This document shows positions 34,600-44,821 of a stretch of DNA of 64,000 nt, in pieces. Below the pieces are notes generated by a model. That model worked only from the letters and a program-made list of their open reading frames with translations, searched no databases and was not told the origin of the DNA. How positions within the stretch are numbered: position 1 is the first letter of the stretch; every line of letters starts with the position of its first letter. This DNA comes from Takakia lepidozioides (taxonomy: Eukaryota; Streptophyta; Takakiopsida; Takakiales; Takakiaceae): the NCBI GenBank assembly GCA_030704615.1, contig CM060732.1:17236001-17300000 (forward strand), given 5' to 3'. Made by a program: the position numbers and the translations under genes.

Positions 34600-35750
34600 A
34601 AAGCTAGAACCTCCAACCATCATCCAATGCGTCAATGAGAGCTTCCTTGACGCTCTCGCTGCCAGGCGAAGAAGGTGGCACACAACAAGTCTCTGGCGGA
34701 GCAGAAGGGAAAAGCCAAGAAGAGGGCTGCCGGTACAGAGCCTAAAGACACCCCTGGTTTTGAAGCCATGATGGAATTCTTCACGGCTGTGAGCACGAAT
34801 TGCAAGAGCACTCGGGGGGGGGTTGAGGTGGAGAGAGCTTGCGACATGATTCTCCTCGACATTCCAGATGGGAGCTGCTGGAGGGCCTGGATGGTGTGCC
34901 CACCTGGAACAGGTTTACTGAGGACTACTGGAAAGCCGGGTTTGGGCTGGCGGGGATGCTTCTGGATGACGGTGGATGTGTGGTTGTCCTTGCCACGAGA
35001 GGGAAGACCACAGAGAATGCGGTGGCAAGGTGGACACCGAAAAGTGTCACCCCGGTCCTCCTCAGAAAATGGTTCTGCATCAGTACGCAGGGGTTTGCGA
35101 ACAGAGGGCCAAAGTGTAAGTTATCAATCTATTGCATTCACTTCATATTGTGGTGTATGTTAAGTAGACCCTGGAATTGATCCCTTCTTTGTTGGATGTG
35201 CAGACATTGGTGTTTGAGGCATATTGCTTTGTGAAGAGAGGGTCTACGTTCAAATTCCGCAACGACGGTCGTCTTGTTGATGCCGCTGTGGACCCTGTAA
35301 CCTACGATGTCCTCTACAACTATGTGCCCCACTCTAGTATGCCGAAGGACACAAAGACAGGCAAACCGTGGCGGTACAGCCGGACCCGAAGCCCTGCTTT
35401 CATCCCAAACCCTCATGGAGACGTGCTCGGATGTCCAAGGGCGGATTCTGGACCTCACATGCGGCACGGGTAAGCCTTCACGTGCTCAGTTTGTCCCCTG
35501 GCCCCATTGCAATTGCATGCCGCAAGCTATTCCGCCCGCTTTGTTCCTCAGGTGCTTCAATGTGGGCAGGGACGTTGTCCGACAGGCATGTGTTCGCCTT
35601 CGAGCCAGATACTGCCCTCCACAACTCGGAACTTGCAGCGGCTGAACGTCTGCCGAAAGAGGAAGAGGCATCCTCGGAGGATGAGGAAAAATCCGAGAAG
35701 GAGCAGGGGGAGGAAGTTGGGATCGAGGCCGAGGAGCCCCCGGTTTACGA
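34600..35750 (+). pseudogene. Permuted N6/N4-type DNA-methylase-like domain of the cargo protein
   Basis: Block order is motif IV region first: RACDMILLDIPDG (34840-34872), then FTEDYWKAGFGLAGMLLDDG and GCVVVLA (motifs V-VI like). After an intron comes KPWRYSRTRSPAFI, QTLMETCSDVQGRI and motif I LDLTCGTG (about 35448-35469). Across the next intron follows GASMWAG and RHVFAFEPD (motif II like acidic strand end), then an acidic tail. Motif IV before motif I is the beta-class permutation of bacterial amino-methyltransferases. The catalytic tetrapeptide is DIPD, not DPPY or SPPY, in both A and C, so activity is doubtful or unusual. Confidence 0.65.
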
Positions 35751-36400
35751 GTGAGTGGTGGCATTGTAAGTTGCCTCCAGATTTTGTGAGGCACCTCCCT
35801 CCGCTCTCTTATTTCATTGAAAACCCTTTCTGGTTGTGCTGGTATTGACATTCTTCAAGTGGATTTGTTCTTACTGTAGGATGCCAAGTACTGCCGGAGG
35901 GACGTCTACACCGGAGTTCATGGGCAGGAGGAACGTGCCTTTTTTTGCCAGGGGGATTTCATGCCTAGTCCAGAAAGGGAGTACATCCTTCCTACTTATG
36001 CTGCCCGGCTTGCTTCGGTGTCCATTAGGAGGTGTTCCGAACGTAGTCGTGTACAGCAGATTTTAGACGAGGCAAGCCTCAAGAAAATGAAGATGAGGGA
36101 GGAGGCAGCAGCTATTAGAGCCCGTCGGGCTCGTAGATTTGTGTTGGATTCTGCTGAGGAAAGTGGGGGGAAGACGCAGAAGATTCCCAGGAGGTGAGGT
36201 GGACAGTCCCCCAAGGAGAGGACGGGATTTTTGAGAGGCATAGTGGAACTGATGCATCACAGAGCTCGGAGGATGAGGGGGATGAGGGGGATGAGGAAGA
36301 AGGTGGGGCAAGTTCCTCGGAGGGTGTAGGAGAGTAGTGCCCATTCCGGCTATGACAGTTAGAACACACTTGTATAGACGTGGCTTGCCACAAAATTTGC

Positions 36401-36406
36401 AATAAA
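36401..36406 (+). terminator. Candidate polyadenylation signal of the cargo gene
   Basis: AATAAA lies 64 bases after the stop codon of the cargo gene and is conserved in copy C (reverse strand, about 60085). It precedes the terminal repeat. Confidence 0.5.
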
Positions 36407-36420
36407 ATGTTGCATTTTAA

Positions 36421-36561
36421 GTCCACTGGTGCCACATTCCAACTTCACATGACCCTATTTCCGTGCCTCCTAACCCTATTTCCGTGGACTCACAATGGTC
36501 TGCTCATGCTTTTTTTTTTTCCGCTCATGCTCATGCCGCTCATGCTCATGATGAAAGCCCC
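36421..36561 (-). repeat. Right terminal region of element A
   Basis: Reversed, it reads GGGGCTTTCATCATGAGC, GCATGAGC units, a run of A, then CCACGGAAATAGGG and a second CACGGAAATAGGG. The same order occurs at 59943-60060 (copy C) and 13462-13612. The terminal inverted repeat proper is about 36521-36561. Confidence 0.85.
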
Positions 36562-36809
36562 GCAACTAAGTATCAAGAATGAAAAGAACAGCTGCACTCA
36601 CTAGATGGAAACCCATCTTCAAGGAATCAAAACATAACCCATGGATCAGTCTCCCTTGCTTCCGTTCATAGTTAATTGCTGCAGACCAACCAGCCCATCT
36701 ACCGAGAGTATAGCCGCACCAAGGATGATTGACCTAAAGTGAAGATGCCCCAAATTAGTGACTACGATAATACCCATGGAATCGACCAGCCATCAGCCAC
36801 AAGTTGCAG
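36562..36809 (+). repeat. Right arm of repeat R with target duplication
   Basis: Starts with GCAACTAAG (36562-36570), then matches 17194-17428. Similarity to the intact copy ends exactly at 36809, where an LTR begins, so repeat R was hit a second time by the gypsy element. Confidence 0.9.
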
Positions 36810-37667
36810 TGTCGAGCGGCTTTTACTCACCCATCCCTTCGCTATCCGAGGTGGAAACTCCAAGATAGAAGAGTTGGATATCTCTAAGCACTCAGCCCGC
36901 TCAGAACAATCAGTCATGACCTACAGCTAGTGAATCATGGTAGTGCTTCCTATTTGTATTCCTTCTTGTCTTCATGTTATCAATTTACCTTACCGTGTAT
37001 ACTGAAACATCAGATTGCTTCAGTATCTACTATGTTCCAATTAATCATGCATTCATTCCACAGCTTCTCTCATGTCTCTCTACATAGTATGTTTGTATCG
37101 ATTCAGTATCGGATTAAGATTAATCATGTATCATGCCTATGCCATGGTGTCCCTAATCTACCCTACTGTATAATTTTACAGCTTGCATGAATTAAGCCTC
37201 AATCAAGTCATCATCTCCTCTTCACTATTTCCGCTCTCTGTTACGTCTCCCCTTTCTGAACAAGTCGCCCTCCTCCCGAAGTGATCCTCTTCATGTTGCC
37301 GCCCTGCCTGATCTACCCGCAAGCTGTTCTAACCACCTAACTAACTAACCGTCGCCCCTGAAGTAACACGTTCCCTCTGCAGATGTCGTTCCCACACAGT
37401 CGTTCCCTGTCAATGATAACTGTTCCCCATGTACACTCTGACAGGCTGTGTCAAGCTGTGCCGAGCTGTGACTGGATGTGTAAAGCTGTGTCGGGCTGTG
37501 TCGGGCTGTGATAGACTGTGACAAGTTGTCTACCCCCCCCTAAAGCCTGCGGCTGCCACCCCTAAGGCTCCTGTTGGTCTCAGTCTACCATTCATAAGTT
37601 TGTGCAAAAATCAAGGGTACCCCACAAAACCCGTAAAAGCGTCCAAGTCCCAAGCAGCCCCCTAACA
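36810..37667 (-). repeat. 3' LTR of gypsy element II
   Basis: On minus it begins TGTTAGGGGGCTGC and ends CCGCTCGACA, giving the TGT...ACA ends expected of an LTR, 858 bp. Its outer edge coincides with the break in repeat R, and its inner edge follows the polypurine tract after three bases. It contains a short tandem of GCTGTG units at 37440-37530. The preceding 5 bp of repeat R (TGCAG) should be the target duplication, but the other side is not in the window. Confidence 0.75.
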
Positions 37668-37670
37668 TTA

Positions 37671-37684
37671 CCCCTCCCCCTCTC
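37671..37684 (-). promoter_or_regulatory. Polypurine tract of gypsy element II
   Basis: GAGAGGGGGAGGGG on the minus strand, directly upstream of the LTR start. It is the expected plus-strand primer site for reverse transcription. Confidence 0.75.
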
Positions 37685-38169
37685 AAAAAGCCGTGTCCTC
37701 ACGGTTTACTGTTTGGGATCAGCAAACCTTTATGAGCAAGCACCCTTCTGTTGGTGAGAGTCTCGTGAAGTACTCCGTGTGCGAGCCCGAGACCTGTCAC
37801 TGGCTGATGGAGACGATTGAGCACTACCTGGAAATATTTTACCCTCCTTTGACTGATAACGAGGTAACCTCTCAGGCATAGGAGATCCCCGTCGTTTCTT
37901 CTCTGCCATCTGAAGTGCATAGTCCTCTGCCATGTCAAAAGAGTCTTCTGAAGAACCAATAGTATCAGAATCCTCGTCCCCCCTTAGGTGTTTTAACCGC
38001 CGAATTTTAAGTGGTTTTTTGGGAATCCTACGTGGCATACAATGTGGGCCCACCATGTCTGGAAGTTTAAACTGTACGACTTGTTGTAAGCGCTGTGTCG
38101 GAGCGCCCTGAACTCCTTAGTCGTATAGGTGAGAGGTGTGCCAATGACTTTGGAACAGTGTAAGTATTT

Positions 38170-41100
38170 CTAGGCTTCATGTCCCTTAAAGAAAATATCA
38201 TCAGGGCCGAATTTCTCTGTTGCCAAATTGTTCCAAGCCGAATTAAACCATGAACGAAGTTGGGAATCCTTCTGCATCATAACTTTTGCATCATACAAGT
38301 ACATATGAGGTGGCACTGAAGGTAAGGCCCAATGATCCCCACTGGAATAACTCAGAAATCGTGATTGCATCCTCGATTGCTCAAAGTGATAACGTGGCAG
38401 AAAACAAGCAGCATAGTATAATCCACAACCCATGACAATACTAGATACCTCCTTGGTCTTGGTATAGATGTACCCATGTACAACCTGGAAGGCAATTAAT
38501 TCCTTCAGCATGGTACCTGCCTCAGACCAGTACCTCGCAAAGTGATGATCCTCAATGGGTCGATTGTTCGGAAGAACCTTAGTCTGAGTTGCCACCAGCA
38601 ACCAAATGCGCATGATCTGGTAGTAATGTGCCAACGACTGCGGAGGACTAAATTCCTTCCAAGCCAAATCCAGCACAATGGGAATTTGGTTGAAAGGCAT
38701 AATCATAGCCCGACTGTACTCCCGTGCAGCAGGAGTCTTAGGTGGGTTAAAAGCAACATCCCCCCATACCTCAGGCTGTGGTGTGGCTGTAGTAGCAACA
38801 CAGGGTCAGCTACCTGCACAGACACCTGCTGTGGTATTGGTACCACTGGCCCTTCTACCACTGGCATCTCCTACACCCCCTGCAAAGAAGACTGAAAAAT
38901 TAGAGTCCTGGCATGTAAATAAGTAGCCATCAGCTGCTCCTCACGAATAAAGACTCTCTTGTCAATATTTGAACTCAGATCATCCACTTGAGTCTGCAAG
39001 CCTTCCACATCCTCCTGTAGCTCCACTATCCGACTATAGACATTGTCTATAGTAGTTGTGGCAATGTTCTGCACCTGCAATCTGAGCTCATTCATCTCGC
39101 CCTGGGTCAGCTTCCTTGGTGCTTTGCCTTCTACCGGCCCTTGTGCTAACCAGACCTGCATAAGGTGGTTATCCACCAAGTCCTGTGTGGCACCCCTGAG
39201 AGTCTGCTCCTCCGTGAGTCTGTACACATCTAACTGCTGCTGTAAAGCCTCCATGCACTTCGCATGAGGTTCAACTAGGCCCGCATAGGCAGCAGCCAGA
39301 TTATTGGCTTCCTTCCGAGCGTTGTTATCCACAGAGAGTTCAATTCTATTGACCATGACTGTTTGTTGCAACTCCAGGATGTACCTCTCCTGGTCAGCCT
39401 CAACATGTCTAAACTATTGGAAAGTATTCTCATTGCGATAGATTGTAGCCTGCAAATCAACAATGAGTTTCCCTTGCTCTATTATCTCAACTTTTGTCAT
39501 CATACATCTCTCCCCTTGTCTGTTAACTTCTAATGCAGTTTGCTCTAGAGCAGTTGTTAGTATAGCACATTGTATGGTCATCCTCTGATGTACTGCCTCC
39601 AACTCTATATGTAGTACGTTCACTTCTTGCAACTTGCCCTCATGCTTCACCTGCAATTGGTATAATTGTTGCTTATATGCTTCATGCAACTGGTCCTGCT
39701 CGAGACCTACTTCAATCAAATGTCCCTTAGCCAACTGCAAGGCAGCCTTTGTGTCCTCCAACTCTTGCTGTAACTTGAGATTGATCTCCTCATCTACTTT
39801 ATTAGCACACTCAGTGGCAATTCGAGTCTCAAACTCCTTCCTGAGTTTCTCCCTCAAAGCTGTCAATTGGGTAGATGGAACATGGGATTTCACACAAGTG
39901 CCCAATAAATTGAGTGTCCTGCTTATGGAACTCATAAGCATGGCCTGCTGGGGGTCATCATGGTGAACTTGTTGCTGTTTTCCCAGATCCTCCACAGTGT
40001 GATGCTTCACCAACCATTCAGGCCATTGCCCCACCAGATCCTCTTCCTGAACCACCTCATCCTCCACAGGTGCTGCAGTGTCCTTATATTCTATCCCTGA
40101 TACCTCCATCACAAGTGTGGGTATTACATGCACAACAGGGATTTCCCTGGACAGACTCTGCACCTTTGGTACCACTGATTCCTTGACCAAGCCAGAGTTT
40201 TCATAGAGAAGGTCACCCTTCTCAATTTCAGCCACGACCTGCTCTATAGTGGGAATGTCCAACCCTTCTCTTTCCAGAGCAATAGGCTCTGGTGGAACAG
40301 CATGTACTAACTGAGGTACCTCTGAGACAACCCATTCAACTGGCTGTGATGGCTGTGGTACCGAAGTGACTTCTTCTTCCCTCTCCAAATGTTGTGCTTT
40401 TAGTAATAACAGCCCTTTGTGCTGCTGTGCCCCATCCTGCACAAGAGCTTGGGAAACATCATCTTGCGGCTTTCTTGAAGCCAGTGGATCCGCCACTACA
40501 GTCATACCCCTCTTCTGTCTCTTAGACTGGTGTTGCTCTGCCAGTCCACCCTCACTATGTGAAGAACCCTGCTCCTCCATTGCAGTGGTTGCTGCCTCAA
40601 ACACTCCCATCTCCTTACGTTCTCGCGCATCAAGTATACAAGAGTCAAGAATAATCTGAGCAATGACTAGGCCAGACACGATGATCGGAGACTTAGCAGC
40701 AGTGCCCTGTAACCTCTTCATCTCTTCCACCAGACCATTGTACATTAACTCTGCCCAAGCTACATCCTCTCCTTGCAAGGCTTTCAGTATCTCCTCTGTG
40801 AATGACCTGCTCAAATACTGTTGGTTCTGTTTCATGGCAAACAGAACGTTCAGTATTTGGCCAACATCTCTGAGCCCTGGGTACGCGGCTTTGGTGCAAG
40901 CGTAACCTTGAGTCTTAAAGAAACTCCCTTCTTGGAACATATTCCCTATCTGCAATCTTGCCCTGTGCTCATCCACATCCACATGACCCGATGGCAATTC
41001 GAACAATTGCTGCAGGTACTGGGGAGTAATTTCTATATCTACTCCCCTCACCTGGGTTACTCCCGTCCTAGGCTCAAAGTTATGAAGAAATTGAAACATG

Positions 41101-41471
41101 TACTGCCGATGATGCAAGGACCAGTCCTTGCGTAGTAGCCCCTCCAATCGCAACTCCCTCAGCAGCTGCACTGCCTTCGGTGTAGCAATTGTTTGCTTCT
41201 GCAGTATCGTGGTGCTCTTCACCCTGATATCCTCCATTCCCCTCACTCTCTTCATTCTAGACAAACAAAAAGACCTTGTTTGAAACAGCTGAAGAAAAGC
41301 TTGCAGGGCACAGAGCATAAAGGTATGGTTGGCACAGAATGGAACGGGTAAGTGCGTGTAAGCCTGTGGGGCTTGCAAGTATCGAGTGAGAGAGAATGTA
41401 CTCTCAACCCGTCCGTCCTTGTGCCACTGCGTGAGAAGTAAAGCGAGCGTGTAATCTGTAATATCCGCCAT
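38170..41471 (-). pseudogene. Extra ORF of gypsy element II (coiled coil), with in-frame stop
   Basis: The main frame 41471-39414 is 685 codons. It has a folded N-terminal third (around LRKDWSLHHRQYMFQFLHNF and VDIEITPQYLQQLFELPSG) that resembles plant transposon-associated proteins, a low-complexity middle, and a long coiled coil. It stops at TAG 39416-39414, but the same frame continues as coiled coil to 38871, giving about 867 codons read through. A further piece (38706-38170) carries QIMRIWLLVATQTKVLPNNR and is out of frame. No membrane segment or signal peptide is visible, so an envelope role is not supported. Function unknown. Confidence 0.6.
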
Positions 41472-41737
41472 AGCTACAAGCTATAGCTTTGATTGCCTCT
41501 CCTGCCGAGACACTGGTTATTCGGAGCCACCCCGACTCTCGCGCTCATAACCCTGCTAATTTCTTGCTCTTGTTTCTTGGAGGAAACCACCTGCATGTAA
41601 TTCTCGCTCGTGATTGGTGTTGCCTCCTTGGGTAACTTCTTAATTTAACTCCCCTCAGTGGACTTTCCCCCCTGGAATGTCCACTAGGATAGCACATGCG
41701 GCAAGATCCCCCTTTTCTGTACTCGTAAAGGGTTCCG

Positions 41738-43600
41738 TTACCCTTGCCCTGAATGCATTAATGGGCCCACAAATAGTTTGGGTTGATGTACCGGGTAGGT
41801 ACTTTGACGGCCCATTTGTCTTCTTCTTGCATGATGACACCCGCTTTTGCAATATATGCACTGCGGTGTGCTTCGCCTTGGCGACCACGTGTTCGTTTCT
41901 AGACCTGCCTCCGTCTTTCCCTGTCCGCGTGGCACATTCTCCGAGTTTGACTTCCAAGCTATCTTTTCTTCCGCCGGCCACTTTTCGGACGTTAACCTAC
42001 GTCCACCTGTCATTGACCCTATGGACTGTGTAACCCGCGTGGGCTGTGTTGGGCTATGACAGGTTGTGTCAAACTGTGGTGGGCTGTGATAGGCTGTGTG
42101 ATATTGTGGTGGGTTGTGATAAACTGTGTGGCACTGTGGTGGGCTGTGATAGGCTGTGTGATGATGTGATGGGCTGTGATAAGCTATGTGATGCTGTGGT
42201 GGGCTGTGATAACTATGCAAACACCCGTGTTCTCCGCTCAGGCCATACACATTCGGCTTAACGACAAGTGCTTCATGCTCCGTTGGTATTACCGGTGCAG
42301 CCCGTGACTGTTTTTGTATTTCAATATGCAAGTCGTGCTGCAATGGTTTGTCATGGATACCACTGTATCCCTTCAACTTATTGGCATTGACTCTTCCCAG
42401 CATCTCTTTGTTAATGGTTTGTAACATGGCGGTGTTGTTATCATACATCTTCTGTATGACATAAGGTCCTTTCCATGGTGATTTAAGCTTAGAAGCCTTA
42501 ATCTTCCCCTTCTTCTGCAACCACAGAACCAAATCTCCCGTCTTAAAAGTCTTTAATTTACCTTCATCAAACTGATCCTTCCTCTTCATCTGAATTCTGG
42601 TCATGTTATCAGCTGCATCAGCACGTACTTCTTCCACATGGTATAATTCATGTTTCCTGACCTTAATTGAATCTTTCAATTCCATTCTCCTTCCCCATTC
42701 AGTTCTCATGGTAGGTAACAAGAATTCCACTGGAAGTAAAGCTTCCATACCATAAACTAATTGGAATGGTGTATACTTAGTGGTGACTTTATATGAAGTC
42801 ATGTATGACCACAAAGTGTCAGCAGCTTTGTATCCCAATCTGTTCTGTTTGCATTGACTATCTTAGCCAAGATAGTACATAGTATTTTTGTTGGTAGCCT
42901 CTGCCTGCCCATTACCCTGTGGGTAATAAGTTGTACTCTTCCTATGCACAATCATGAACTCTTTAGTCAATAGTTCTATGGTCTCATTAATGAAGTGACT
43001 TCCCTGGTCACTGATAAATTCCAGGGGACAGCCAAATCTTGTAAGTATGTTCTCATACAGGAACCTTGCTGTGGACTTAGTTGTGTTATCCCTCAGAGAT
43101 TTAGCTTCCACCCACTTTGTAGTATAATCAGTGCTTGTGATTATATACTTGTTCTGTGTATTCTTGGCTGGTGGGTTAATTGGTCCAACAAAGTCTAGTC
43201 CCCATTTCTGAAATGGTTTCAGTAGGCATCGTAGGATGCAAAAGCCATCTTCCCAGATCTCTGCAATGGTCCTAGCCTCTAACACTCATCACAACTCTTA
43301 CAATACTTGTGTACATCCTTGAACAAAGTAGGCCACCAGTAACCTGCAAGTAGTATCTTTCTACTGGTAGTCTCTTCTCCAAATGACCTCCAGCCACTCC
43401 TTTATGAACTTCCTCCAAAACTTATTTACTTCATGGTGGTACAAGCATCGTTTAAGTACTCCATCAGGTCCTAGCTTATACATTCTGCCCCCTACCATAG
43501 TATAAGGTAAATCCTTGATAGCGATTCTCTTCCTCTGCTCCTTTCCATAACTAGGTGGCACTGACCATGAGTAAGGTAGTATCTGATTGGCCACTGCCAA
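41738..43600 (-). CDS. Gypsy II integrase with His-Ser-Pro repeat tail
   Basis: Three frames in order: 43600-43361 (upstream of the zinc domain), 43285-42863 (catalytic core) and 42838-41738 (C-terminal domain and tail). The core has KWGLDFVGPI (first Asp), FISDQGSHFIN (second Asp) and STTYYPQGNGQAEATNK (catalytic Glu). The C-terminal domain has the GPY/F-like KSPWKGPYVIQKMYDNN. It is followed by an unusual tail of YHSPPQ-type repeats, about nine in a row, then a basic segment. Frameshifts near 42850 and 43300 break it; the zinc-finger Cys pair lies at the break. Confidence 0.75.
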
Positions 43601-44821
43601 TCTAACCAGTCATCTGCACTTCCCTGCACCTCCACTGGCAACAAACTCGCATCAGGTAGTTGGTCGTCTACTCCTGTAGCGGGCTCTCCTGTTGATAGGT
43701 GTGACAAGTGATCTGCCACAAGATGCAAATGGCCAGGCTTGTAAACAACTTCGAACTCAAACTCGTGCAAGATTATTAACCACCTTGCTATCCTTCCACT
43801 GCTTATCAAAGGCTTGTTCACCAAATAGATCAGAGCCTGATGATCCACATAAAACATAAACTTTCCTTTCCAATAGGTAATGCCTGAATTTCTTGACTGC
43901 ATAAATCATTGCCAGTGCTTCTCTTTCAGTTGTGCTATAGTTCATTTCAGCACTGTTCATCAACCTGCTAGCATAGTACACAAGTGAATCTATGTTTCCT
44001 GTAACATTTTGGGCTAACACTGCTCCCAACGCTTCTCCTGAGGCATCACAGTGAACATGAAATACTACATGCCAGTGACGGTTAATCAGCATAGGTGTAG
44101 TTGTTACTGACAATGTAAGTTCCTCAAAAGCATGTTGACATTCAGCTGTCCATGCAAACACTGCATCTTTCTTCAGAAGCTTGCTCAATGGTGCTGCTAT
44201 CTGTGCATACCGTCTGACAAATCTTCTGTAATAACTGGTTTGTCCAAGGAATCTCCTTAGACTCTTAACATTTACTGGTGGTGGAGAGGCTTTAATGGCC
44301 TCTGTCTTTCTGGGATCCACAAAAAGTCCCCTCTTACACACAATGTGTCCCAAAAGCACCCCTGAGTTCACACAGAAAGTACACTTCTCTGGATTCAGGC
44401 CCAGACCTCTCATCCTGCATCTGGCCAAACATAACTCCAATTTATGCAAGTGCTCATTCTTAGAGCTGTACACACTGAAATCATCCAAGAACACCTGCAT
44501 GAAATCATCCAGATACTCATGAAAAGATTCACTTATCACTCTCTGAAAGGTTGCTGGTGCATTACAAAGTCCAAAAGGCATGACTTTGTATGCATAAGCA
44601 CCCCAGTTTGTGATGAAAGTTGTCTTTCCCTGGTCTTCTTCTGCCACTTGCACTTGATTATAACCACTGGAAGCCATCCATGAATGAGTACATCTCATGG
44701 TCTGCCACAGTGTCCAATACCGCTTCTGTGAATGGCAAAGGTAAATGATCTTTCTTCGTACAAGCATTCAACTTCTTATAGTTCACACAAACTCTCAGTT
44801 TACCATTCTTCTTGGAAACTA
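43492..44821 (-). CDS. Gypsy II reverse transcriptase and RNase H (partial)
   Basis: Homology starts at 44821 with SKKNGKLRVCVNYKKLNACT (RT motif 1). It shifts frame near 44680, then runs SSGYNQVQVAEEDQGKTTF, MPFGLCNAPATFQRV and the active site QVFLDDFSVYSS, an intact xLDD box. RNase H follows: HVHCDASGEALGAVLAQ, TEREALAMIYAVKKFRHYLL and, in frame 43902-43492, FYVDHQALIYL. All acidic catalytic residues are present. The N-terminal fingers and everything 5' are cut off by the adjoining element. Confidence 0.85.

Larger units (their letters stand above)
30415..36337 (+). pseudogene. Element A cargo gene: ParB-like domain plus permuted DNA-methylase-like domain
   Basis: Supported exons: 30415 to about 31852 (low-complexity basic head, then ParB-like domain), 31971-32154, 32256-32540, about 32625-32749, 32844-33058, 33992 to about 35115, 35204-35469, 35552-35750 and 35880-36337 (stop TAG). 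Order of parts: Lys/Arg/Glu-rich head, ParB-like domain, helical middle, CRYCKFSLLEKGHLSFEPPF segment, basic nuclear-type linker, methylase-like domain, acidic tail. Frameshifts of one base occur near 30740, 31535, 34303, 34872, 35405, 35955 and 36190. Copy C is in frame at several of these, so the ancestral gene was intact. Presumed function: DNA binding and DNA modification linked to transposition or to escape from silencing (inference). Confidence 0.75.
22419..36561. mobile_element. Element A: 14.1-kb MULE with divergent transposase and ParB-methylase genes
   Basis: The ends are fixed by a 9-bp target duplication and by comparison with the empty repeat R. The left end begins GAGGTTTGCTATTTCATGAG; the right end, reversed, begins GGGGCTTTCATCATGAGC; both continue with GCATGAGC-type repeats. 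Inside: subterminal GGCGCC array II, a transposase gene on minus, a 3-kb palindrome-rich control region, and a cargo gene on plus ending 224 bp before the right end. Both genes carry frameshifts. It is inserted into repeat R, itself next to older methylase fragment E, so the region is a nest of related elements. Confidence 0.9.
36810..44821 (-). mobile_element. Ty3/gypsy retrotransposon II, 5'-truncated, with extra 3' ORF
   Basis: Minus-strand order: RT (from 44821), RNase H, integrase with long tail (to 41738), an extra coiled-coil ORF (41471 to about 38170), polypurine tract (37684-37671), 3' LTR (37667-36810). Gag, protease and the 5' LTR are absent; family M copy D begins right where RT homology stops at 44821. 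Catalytic residues are intact and only a few frameshifts occur, so this copy is younger than the remnant at 12 kb. An extra ORF between pol and the 3' LTR is the position of the env-like ORF of Athila-type elements. Confidence 0.85.

Noticed and set aside
30415-36337. Bacterial contamination as the source of the ParB-methylase gene
   Set aside because: The gene has several GT-AG introns with conserved phase between copies, lies inside a transposon flanked by a target duplication, and has eukaryotic low-complexity segments.
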